Of a stretch of 64,000 nucleotides of DNA, positions 56,381 to 64,000 are shown in pieces. The notes under the pieces were generated by a model. It searched no databases and was not told where the DNA came from. It saw only the letters and a list, made by a program, of their open reading frames with translations. The stretch spans positions 2,232,001 through 2,296,000 of the forward strand of contig JAGTXZ010000020.1 of assembly GCA_018398575.1 (NCBI GenBank), written 5' to 3'. The position numbers and the translations under genes are program-made. Source of the DNA: Ampelomyces quisqualis. Its lineage: Eukaryota > Ascomycota > Dothideomycetes > Pleosporales > Phaeosphaeriaceae. How positions within the stretch are numbered: the first letter of the stretch is position 1; each line of letters opens with the position of its first letter.

Positions 56381-57298
56381 ATGCTGTCCAAGAAGTCGTC
56401 GCTGTGGCTCTGCTCGTATGCCAACCTCGGGCCCCTCTGCTATAGCCACGCCGCGGCACCCCAGCCGTGCGGAAAGTCATGCCGTCATACCTTGTCGCAG
56501 CAACATGCCGCACGACGGGTGCGCAGCTATGCTCAGCACGCCGCCCCGCGACCCCACCACGACGATGCAGAGCTGCTGCATTGGCCCGAGGCGATAAGAC
56601 CCCACAAGACCCCTACCCCGTATCAGATCCTCAAGTGCCGGAGGGGCGAGCTGTACACCAAGCAGCGCTTCTATGCGCTCGTGAAGCTATACCACCCAGA
56701 CCGCTGTCATGCCGGCTCGCCCGTGGCGGACCTGCCGCTGCATGTCCGCCTGGAGCGCTACCGCCTGCTGGTCGCCGCCCACGATATCCTCTCTGATATC
56801 GAGAAACGCGAGGCATACGACACATGGGGCCATGGATGGGCTGGCCACCACCGCACACCCTCTTCCCCAGCCGCCCGCGAATGGGACTTCGACCGCCGAC
56901 GCTGGGCCACTGATCCGCGCAACAATGCCACTTGGGAAGACTGGGAGCGCTGGCGGCACGACAACGATGGCGAAGCGGACTCGAACGGCAGAACGATCCA
57001 ACTGACAAACTTCGCCTTCATATCACTGATCTTCGCCTTCATCGGCATCGGTGGTGTCGTCCAGGGCACCCGGTTCAGCACCTTCAACAGCTCCCTCGCT
57101 GAGCGGCGGGACCAGATCCACCGGGAAGCAAGCACGACACTGCGGCGCAGCATGAACGCCACTGCAAGCGGGCACCCGGACGAACGGATACGAACTTTCT
57201 TAGACCACAGGGAAGCGCAGCTGGCGGGAGAGGCGTCATATCAGCGCCTCCTCCCACCGGCTGAAAACTGCGCGTCCGATACGCCACAAAGGCAATGA
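56381..57298 (+). CDS. mitochondrial/membrane J-domain protein (DnaJ-like)
   Basis: Intronless, 305 aa from ATG 56381; the open frame runs further upstream but only through the promoter and repeat. The N-terminus (MLSKKSSLWLCSYANLGPLC, then KSCRHTLSQQHAARRVRSYA) is basic and free of acids, like a mitochondrial presequence. The J domain follows: TPYQILKCRRGELYTKQRFY, then LVKLYHPDRC with the HPD triad near residue 106, and YRLLVAAHDILSDIEKREAY with DTWGHGW. Residues ~209-227 form a membrane helix (NFAFISLIFAFIGIGGVV). It should recruit an Hsp70, probably in the mitochondrial inner membrane or matrix. The linker in the J domain is slightly long. Which yeast J-protein it matches is unclear. Confidence 0.82.
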   Translation: MLSKKSSLWLCSYANLGPLCYSHAAAPQPCGKSCRHTLSQQHAARRVRSYAQHAAPRPHHDDAELLHWPEAIRPHKTPTPYQILKCRRGELYTKQRFYALVKLYHPDRCHAGSPVADLPLHVRLERYRLLVAAHDILSDIEKREAYDTWGHGWAGHHRTPSSPAAREWDFDRRRWATDPRNNATWEDWERWRHDNDGEADSNGRTIQLTNFAFISLIFAFIGIGGVVQGTRFSTFNSSLAERRDQIHREASTTLRRSMNATASGHPDERIRTFLDHREAQLAGEASYQRLLPPAENCASDTPQRQ

Positions 57299-57979
57299 AA
57301 TACGAGCACATTTTGGTGCATATCGCGTGTATTTTTTCCGAGGTCGCGAACGGAGCTTGGGCGCATGGTTTCTGCGAATGCCAACTATGTATTAGGATGT
57401 ACAGACTTATGGCGAGGGGCATCCCGAGTTCTTCACGCGCTCAGACGCTACGCAAATTCAACATGTCCACAGGGTCTTATCATAGATCCAGAACCATCAC
57501 CGGGCAGATCGGCATATTATTAAGTTTACGGCGTGGTGCAAAGACGCGCCCATGGCAGGGTAAGCGTCCACGGCATTGGGCACCCGCGCGCGCTCTCTTA
57601 GGGGCGGACTGTGAAGCAAGACTGCTCGCACATTGGCCACACGGCCCCACGCGACGGAGAAAAGAAAGAAACGGCCCCAAGCTCTCAGGCCGTCTTCCTC
57701 AAACCTTTGACGTTTTCTGCTTGCTCGCGTGTCAAGTTGTGGCACAACATAAAGTGGAACCGCTGGCCCCCCGAGCCCTGGGCAGTGGTTTGCACGACTC
57801 GTTTCAGCTTGGCACCAAAGCCATTCATCAAGTGTACCATACATATATGTCGCAACGTTTATTACTACACCAATACATTGCTGCATGAACGCCACGACGC
57901 CCAAATTCCAGCCTTGTTGCTGTCCGTCCATTCATGTGAGATGGTCCTTCCACTTTTCCTGCCCAGTCGCTCGGTCTTG
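57299..57979. other. convergent intergenic region, no gene seen
   Basis: 3' ends of the J-protein gene and the chitinase gene. Nothing recognisable. Confidence 0.4.
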
Positions 57980-59942
57980 TTATCCCGCGAATCCACCCTT
58001 GACATTGTCGTAGGAGGACCCAGGGAAGTAGATCCAGTTTGGTTTCGACTCGATGCCCCTGCCATCAGCGCCGGACAATCCGTTGACGACCTGCGCGGAA
58101 ATTTGTTAACCCAATAACGAGAGTGGTGTGATGAAACCCGCTGCTTTGCTTGGGACTTACATTGCTGATGATACTTCTGGTATCGTTTCTGTCCCCACTG
58201 ACTTCCCACCACATTGCTCCGCCCAGCTTGTTCTGCTTGATGTACTCGACTTTAGTCAGCGCCATGTCCAGCGTGTCGTAGCTGACCAGCATTCCCGTGG
58301 CATTGTCGTAGCTGTACGTCGCATACGCTTCTTTGTCAAAGTACTCCGTTGCCCCTTGTAGCGGCAAGTCTTTCAAGTCATACACGCCCGGCTCCCAGGT
58401 CCCTGCCCCCAGCCCTTTGTACGGCTGCCCCAGGCCAGCGGTGTTGGTGAATGCGCGGCCGTACAGCGGCATGCCGAGGTTGAGTTTAGTGCTTGGGACG
58501 CCGGCGGAGATGTAGTGCTGGATGACAGAGTTTGCGTTGTAAGGTGTAGATTTTGGGTTACTTTTGCTGGGCGCGAGATTGGATGCGTGGCCAGTTGTAT
58601 TGTCCCACGAACCAGAAAAATCGTATGCCTGGAGTCTTGTCAATTTATATACCTAAAAGGCAAGGTAGTTGAGTGGTAATGACTTACCATAAGGTTAACA
58701 AAATCCAGTGTGTCTGCTACTTCCCGTAGCGGAATGTTCTGGTAATTGTCTGCACCCGCTGGCGCTGCAATTGATAACAAGAACTGTGGTCTTGCTTCCT
58801 TCGCGTATCCCTTGTCTCTTGCTAGATAATCCGCATAGTCGTCCATGGCCTGTCTTGTCTCCCTCAACAAAGCAAGAAGCTGAGTGCCCTGTTCCTTACT
58901 CTGCGGGTACTCCCAATCGATATCGATGCCGTCGAAGCCATAGTTCTTGATCATGTCGACACAACTAGCTGCAAAATTCTTCCTCGCCGCCTCACTGGCG
59001 CCAACGGGATCCAGCGCTTTGTTTGTGTTGGTGTATGTCCAGCCACCAATGCTCAACAGCACTTTGAGGTTGCGGTTCTTTTGCTTGAGGAGGCCGAGCT
59101 GCTTGAAGGCGCCGTAGACATTTTTTCCCGAGTCGGACCACGAGTCGCCGGTATAGTGTATTTCGGTGTCGGCATAGCTGTCGCTCAATGTGACAGTGCC
59201 GTCGGGCTTGTTATCAGCGAAGGCGTAGAGCAGGTGCGTTAGTTTAGAGGCGGGAATCTGCTGTGGAAAGTATTTGCGAGAATAGACGTCCTGTCGTGAT
59301 ATCGTCAGAATAATCCTAAAAGCATCAAGGAACGAGGTGCATTCACCCAGTTGCCAAAGTAGGCTACTGCCCGGTACCCATTGCGTTCCTCAACATCGGG
59401 CTTGGGATACGGCGCGCCTGTTTCACCAGACGATGATTTAGATGTGAGCGTGGATGGTTGCAGGACAGACGTAGTGGCGGCGTTCTCAGTGGGCACTGGC
59501 TACACAGGGGTCAGATGGCGAAGCTATAGACTGACTACAGATGCAGGATTCATACCTTGGTGACGTATGGTGTGCCAAAGGTACTGGTGAGCCTGGTCGC
59601 AGTGGGCGGTGGCCTAATGTTCGCGGGTTTGGGTATGTCATTGAAGCCACCAACGCCCTATGTTGTCTCACACATTAGCAAATTCCCCGACTTGCTAGTA
59701 CATGGTGGTATGTTACCATCAACTTTGAGATTTTGTCCACTTGTTGTACCAATGCTGTAATTCGCTGCTCGGTCCAACAATACCAATTGCATGTACTTGG
59801 AACATTGCTCTGTGTCTGCGCCAGCACTACAGAAGTGAGGAGTACGAGCGTGAGGCAGAAGCACTGTAATCTGAAGGCGCACTAGTTCATCATTAGCTTC
59901 GACGCCCCTTACCACTCCTTGGATCCTACAACTCACCAACAT
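57980..59942 (-). CDS. secreted GH18 chitinase, seven exons
   Basis: Exons 59942-59937, 59881-59717, 59657-59556, 59499-59347, 59290-58688, 58628-58161 and 58090-57980 join in phase to 535 aa. ATG-TTG plus exon 2 gives a signal peptide (MLCAFRLQCFCLTLVLLTSV, then VLAQ). A Ser/Thr/Pro-rich linker (ATTSVLQPSTLTSKSSS) leads into the TIM barrel from GYRAVAYFGNW. Landmarks are LSIGGWTYT, the catalytic DGIDIDWEYPQ (Glu as acid), NLMAYDFSGSWDN and the C-terminal GGAMWWEVSGD. The last exon ends SSYDNVKGGFAG. Extracellular or wall-associated chitin hydrolysis is the expected role. The six-nucleotide first exon is odd but rests on a GTGAGT donor, a GCTAAT branch site and a restored signal peptide; an alternative upstream exon is possible. 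Fungal subgroup A/B was not decided. Confidence 0.88.
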
Positions 59943-61206
59943 CTTCTCGACTGCTCAGGCACGCAACAATATAAACAACAAACGAGTGACGTTGCGATGA
60001 TAGCTCACACAAAGCACGATATCTTCGTTCCATGCGACCATACTCTTCATTTTTAAAGGCCCCGCAACCCCTCCCTTGGGTGCATGTGGTTGCTCATCCC
60101 TTGGGTCCTTGCTGGTGTCATTCCGCGCAGAAGCGTTTTTCGAGGCGAAGCACGGGTTTATTGTCATTCCTGAGTCGGTTTCGCCTGAAGCGGAAGCGGG
60201 TCTCGGTAGTGCGTGACCGGACGTACTTCGTGGAGGCTGGGTTGCGGCTAGCAGACGCGCTGTACCACGTTTCGTTGCTAGATGCGTGCGATGGAAGAGC
60301 TGAAGAAGATACCGAGACGGTCGTGTGCAGCTCTGTGAGACGTGAGTGTGATATTGAGTGACGGCCTCAGTTCTGTTGGCATATGTTTGCGCCTCCAGGA
60401 ATGGAAAGTCAGTGATCATGCCACTGCTAAATTCATGCATGCTGTCGATGCAACTTGCCGGCCGAGTTCAGACTTGGCAGATCTAGCAAGATCATGGCAC
60501 TCTCCTTGCACCGGAATATGGAGAATTACGCGGCTCCAAGACGTCCGCACTAGGAATTTTGTGTAGGTCGAAGCGTTTCATTCACTGTACCTGCAGGTGC
60601 GGAAGATAGTTGCTCCAAGCGCCAGGAGCAGCAGTGCAGTTCTTGTCAAGCCTCGGTACACATACGACTACACAAGACGAGAGCAATTGCCCGATTGACG
60701 CGAGGAAGACGACAGCTGAGCCGATGGGGATGGAAAGGACTCGAGTACGTGCTTATGCGGAGCCTGGTGACCCTCGCCGAAGCGTGCATCACGCAGGGCA
60801 TCTTCTCCACTGGTGGTGCAACGCGTCGAAAATCGAACAGTTGTCGCGTATGTCATATGTGCCCGAATCAGCGCGCGATGACCTCTAGCAGTCAATGCTG
60901 ATTCGCCCCGTGAAGTAACGTGAAGAGGCAATGGCGGATCACATGCTAACCGAGGAGTGTAGGTGATGGTCCAGGATAGCCCATGATGTCAGTGCACAGA
61001 AGAGATGGTCGCTTTCGCATGGTCGACTGGGTTGAGTGAAGGTTTATGTCCGGTGGTTCTCCGTGGGCGAGCGATGCGCCGCCGATGCGGGCGCGGGGTA
61101 GCGATTGGCTCTCACTGGACCCCGCCAAAAAAAAGTCGTGGCTCCGTTATGCCGCGACATTTCTGCGCCGCATCACAGTACACTCACTAGCGGCTCCCGC
61201 ACGACA
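59943..61206. other. intergenic, no supported gene
   Basis: About 1.26 kb of unassigned sequence between divergent genes; several frames of 60-160 codons lack domains, splice support or a family match. Confidence 0.4.
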
Positions 61207-62543
61207 ATGGCCCCTTACGACAGCGACTCTTCGGATGGCGGCGAGGAGTACACCGAAACGAATGTCTTGCTGGGATACGCGACAGGAGACGCAACCGGCG
61301 ATGCTGTGTCGCATCTCGGAGGTGCACCTGTACGCCATGCTCGATCTCGTAGGGCTTCCAGCACACTGACAGTGGACCACAGTCGTGGCTGGACGATAAG
61401 ACGCCGCCATCTGGCGCATCTTCCAAGTGCAAAGTCTGCAACGGCCTTCTGAGTCTGCTCTTGCAGCTTGACGGCGACCTTCCTCAGCAGTTCCCCGGAC
61501 ACGAGCGCAGGCTGTACATTTGGACATGTCGGAGGAAGACTTGCAGAAGAAAAGAGGGCAGCATCCGGGCGCTGCGAGGCGTGCGCATTGCGAAGGGCGC
61601 GAGCAATCGGGCACAGACAAAAGCAGAGAAGCCCAGCATCGCGCCAGAGGACAAGCCGCAGCCCAAGATTGGGGAGTCGCTGTTTGGAGTTACAAATGGA
61701 GCAAGCACGACGGCGCCAGCGAATCCGTTCTCGAATCCATTCTCCTCGCACACGGCCAGCAAAGCCCCCGCGAACCCGTTCTCATCAGCACCAGCGGCCT
61801 CCGATCCGGGTGCCGCTCCACTGCCGTCCGTCCAAGTCACAACACCAGAGACCGCCCATTCCGACTCAGCGAAGCTTTCTGAAACCTTCGCTTCGAAAGT
61901 CCGCCTCTCGTCGCCTGCTTCTGAACAACCTCCTCGGCCGCACGAGCCATGGCCAGCGGACCCGTCATTCCCCGAAGGCTTCCCACGATACCACCTGGAT
62001 GCCGAGTACGAGACTCTGGACGCCCCATCGGCGCCGCAAATACCAGACAATGCGCGCATGGACATAGACACCGAGGGCGGTGGTAAGGAGGACAAAGAGG
62101 TGTATGAGAGCTCAATCGATAAGACCTTCCAGAAGTTCGCAGACCGGCTTGGTCAGAATCCTGAGCAAGTGCTGCGCTATGAGTTCAGGGGCAAGCCGCT
62201 GCTCTACAGCGATACGGATGCAGTCGGGAAACTTTTAGCTCCACACTCAGAGAATGCTTCGTCCTCAACTGCCAAAGTGGCCACGGCAAGCTCAAGGACT
62301 GGTATGGGCTTGCCACGCTGCCAGACATGTGGCGCCGACAGAGTGTTCGAGGCTCAATTAACGCCACATGCAATTACTGAGCTGGAAGCGCATGATATGA
62401 GCGTTGATGGAATGGAGTGGGGCACAATCATTCTGGGTGTGTGCAGTAAGGACTGTAAGCCCGCAGATGTGTCCGAGGCAGAGGTTGGATATGTTGAAGA
62501 GTGGGTCGGTGTACAATGGGAGGAGATGAACTCAAAGCGATAG
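61207..62543 (+). CDS. PDCD2/Tsr4-family ribosome assembly protein
   Basis: Exons 61207-61329 and 61383-62543 give 427 aa. The N-terminus (MAPYDSDSSDGGEEYTETNV, then LLGYATGDATGDAVSHLGGAP) joins in phase to SWLDDKTPPSG and the Cys motif CKVCNGLLSLLLQLDGDLPQ, continuing to RRLYIWTCRRKTCRRKEGS. This zinc motif is the PDCD2 N-terminal signature. A Pro/Ala-rich linker with NPF repeats (ANPFSNPFSSH, ANPFSSAP) follows. The C-terminal PDCD2 domain is YESSIDKTFQKFADRLGQNP, QVLRYEFRGKPL, CQTCGADRVFEAQLTPHAI and MEWGTIILGVCSKDC. Yeast Tsr4 is a dedicated chaperone for ribosomal protein uS5 (Rps2) and needed for 20S pre-rRNA maturation, acting mainly in the cytoplasm. Confidence 0.9.
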
Positions 62544-62895
62544 TGTCAGTAGGATTGTTCATACCAGTGTGGCAGTGCCTTGCCAGTCATCTCGTCCCAA
62601 TCGTTCTTTTCGAATTACCCATCCGCTGCTTCCACTTTTACCTCCAGCTTGATCAGCTTCGTACTGTAACGTAATTGCCCTGGCAAGTTGCGCAGAAGCG
62701 ACTGGGCAGCTTAGTGAGTTCCGGAAACCTTCATGACTTTACACGTCTTCGTAAACTGATATTCTGTTGCTGGTTGTAGCAATTGGACCTCGTCGACGCG
62801 TCTCCGGACGGCACGTGCTTTCGCGCTAGCTGGACTGAGCACCACCCGCAATACGCCACTCGTATCCATGCTCCACTGACTATCGCGCTCGCAAC
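62544..62895. other. intergenic, promoter of calpain gene
   Basis: Short region between two plus-strand genes. An ATG is preceded by CGCTCGCAAC at 62896; nothing else notable. Confidence 0.4.
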
Positions 62896-64000
62896 ATGGC
62901 AGACAAGGCGAAGCAGCTCGAGGCTTGCAAGGCCTCAGCTGAAGTATGTGGCATGACCTTTGCGCGTCACCGGATGCCTTTGCTGTTCCATCCCATTTTC
63001 ACCGCGCTTACACTCATCACAGAAGTTCTGCTCGCAGCTGCAGTCCGCTACAAGCAAAGATGAGGCGCTCACGCTAGCGATCAGTGCGGCAGAGAACCTC
63101 ATGAGTGCTATGAAACTGTGTTCGGATCCAAAAGAGAAGAAGCATCTCAAGGCACAATGTAGCGACATTATGACCGCTGCAGGACGCATTAAGAGCGACG
63201 CGAACTGGAGACCTCTAGTCGAGCCTCCGCAACCGCAGGCGCATAGATTGAACATCGGCCGATGGGCGGAAGAAGTTGTTTCCGCACAGTCGGCCAATAC
63301 CGAACATGAAGACAGCACTTCGCTTTCTAATTTCTCACATCCCGGGTTGACTTCGACGACTGCACCTGTCGACGATGTCAGCCCACCCGCAGGTACTACT
63401 CCAACTTCTTCAGTCTCAGCCAACAAGCGCAGTGAATCTGTTCAAGGACGTCGTTCTCATCATAATGCCTCAAACAATCCTTCGCCTTTGCTCATTGGCT
63501 TTTCAGACGACCATTCTTCTCCTCGGGTACATTTAAAATTAGGTGCACCGACTGACACTCAACACGAAGATAGACAGCAAGCTGCGGAAACGTCTGCGGT
63601 AGATTGCTCCACATTCCCGGGAGCAATCGCCGACACATCCCTGGCCTTGGCCTATTCTGCATCTGGTCTTAAAAACGAGACGCAGCAGGGTGATACAAAA
63701 GCAGCGCCTTCACTTGCGTCATATTCGCATATACACAGACTAGTGGAGCCCACATCCACCAGAAAGAAATCGAAAAGGGAAGATATTATCCTGCTCAAAG
63801 CCTCAATGGTCAACGGCTTCAAATGTCCACCCTGGGACAAGAACCCTTTTCCGAGCGAATTTGTAGCACGTCAAGACGAGGAACCATTCGTGTACGTTGC
63901 TAGCTTCACCATTAATTTCAAGTTCTAATGCCATTCAGAGATTCCCACGACTTGAGCCTATCGTCCTACCAGCAGCAATTCTTTCGAGGCTGGATCCGTG
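62896..64000 (+). CDS. palB: calpain-like protease PalB/RIM13, 5' part (cut by window edge)
   Basis: Exons 62896-62943, 63023-63891 and 63939 to beyond 64000. The start MADKAKQLEACKASAE, joined in phase to KFCSQLQSATSKDEALTLAI and SAAENLMSAMK, is a MIT-type three-helix domain, as in calpain-7 and fungal PalB. A disordered Ser/Thr-rich stretch follows. The entry to the calpain domain is then seen: REDIILLKASMVNGFKCPPW with DKNPFPSEF, and after the next intron DSHDLSLSSYQQQFFRGWIR. The catalytic Cys/His/Asn lie beyond the window. PalB/Rim13 cleaves the PacC/Rim101 factor at the ESCRT-III platform in alkaline pH signalling. The gene symbol is given by family analogy; only about 320 codons are visible. 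Confidence 0.8.

Noticed and set aside
59955..60440. Minus-strand 161-codon frame upstream of the chitinase
   Set aside because: No family, no targeting pattern and no codon-level structure; length is within chance expectation for this base composition.
61484..62095. Minus-strand frame opposite the PDCD2 gene
   Set aside because: Shadow of the Pro/Ala-rich linker; both strands cannot plausibly code here, and the plus strand carries the conserved zinc motifs.
1..64000. Secondary-metabolite gene cluster around the P450, regulator and transporter
   Set aside because: These three are 20 kb or more apart with housekeeping genes between, and no polyketide, peptide or terpene backbone enzyme is present.

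Overview
This window is nuclear DNA of a filamentous ascomycete (Pezizomycotina), most likely a Dothideomycete. The evidence is short GT-AG introns of about 45-75 nt with CTNAC-type branch points, dense genes on both strands, a Zn(II)2Cys6 regulator, a GH32 invertase, a GH18 chitinase, a PalB/RIM13-type calpain, an Mto1/ApsB-type microtubule organiser, and relics of the sort that repeat-induced decay leaves. I assigned no species. Exon boundaries were set by eye from reading frame, splice sites and phase. Where I give a protein length, the exon lengths sum to a whole number of codons.

Layout. 0.4-2.2 kb: cytochrome P450, five exons. 2.4-5.8 kb (-): microtubule-organising coiled-coil protein. 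6.1-8.1 kb: ecdysoneless/SGT1-family protein. 8.6-12.9 kb: four lineage-type hypothetical genes, one SANT-like and two Cys-rich, with a diverged tandem duplication at 11.6-11.9 kb. 13.8-14.7 kb (-): two very small multi-exon genes, one a clear mitochondrial protein. 15.2-16.6 kb (-): WLM/Wss1 metalloprotease. 17.3-22.8 kb: gene-poor relic zone holding a decayed membrane-protein pseudogene and a Tc1/mariner transposase fragment. 22.8-24.7 kb: Zn2Cys6 regulator. 25.0-26.9 kb (-): sugar transporter. 27.9-33.1 kb (-): Sgs1/BLM RecQ helicase. 33.6-35.2 kb: PLP-dependent decarboxylase. 36.5-42 kb: a hypothetical protein, a metallo-beta-lactamase-fold hydrolase, a peroxisomal-type mitochondrial-family carrier and another hypothetical protein. 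42.8-51 kb: Hrd1 ubiquitin ligase (-), secreted GH32 enzyme (+) and protein disulfide isomerase (+). 51.9 kb: small secreted protein, 3' end unresolved. 52.7-53.6 kb (-): secreted alpha/beta hydrolase. 54.6-57.3 kb: divergent pair of an unknown multi-exon gene (-) and a mitochondrial J-protein (+). 58-60 kb (-): secreted GH18 chitinase. 61.2-62.5 kb: PDCD2/Tsr4-type ribosome assembly factor. 62.9 kb to the edge: calpain PalB/RIM13, cut by the window end.

Most genes are housekeeping or generic fungal functions and do not form one pathway. The secretion-related block (Hrd1, PDI, GH32, a secreted hydrolase, a chitinase, a small secreted protein) is the nearest thing to a functional neighbourhood. 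I found no secondary-metabolite backbone enzyme, CRISPR, rRNA or confident tRNA. The most interesting unexplained items are two hairpin-forming inverted repeats (27.4 and 48.4 kb), small spliced genes that simple ORF calling cannot see, a dispersed TACTCCGTA/TACGGAGTA 9-mer in gene-poor DNA, and an abrupt strand-composition switch at 52 kb.
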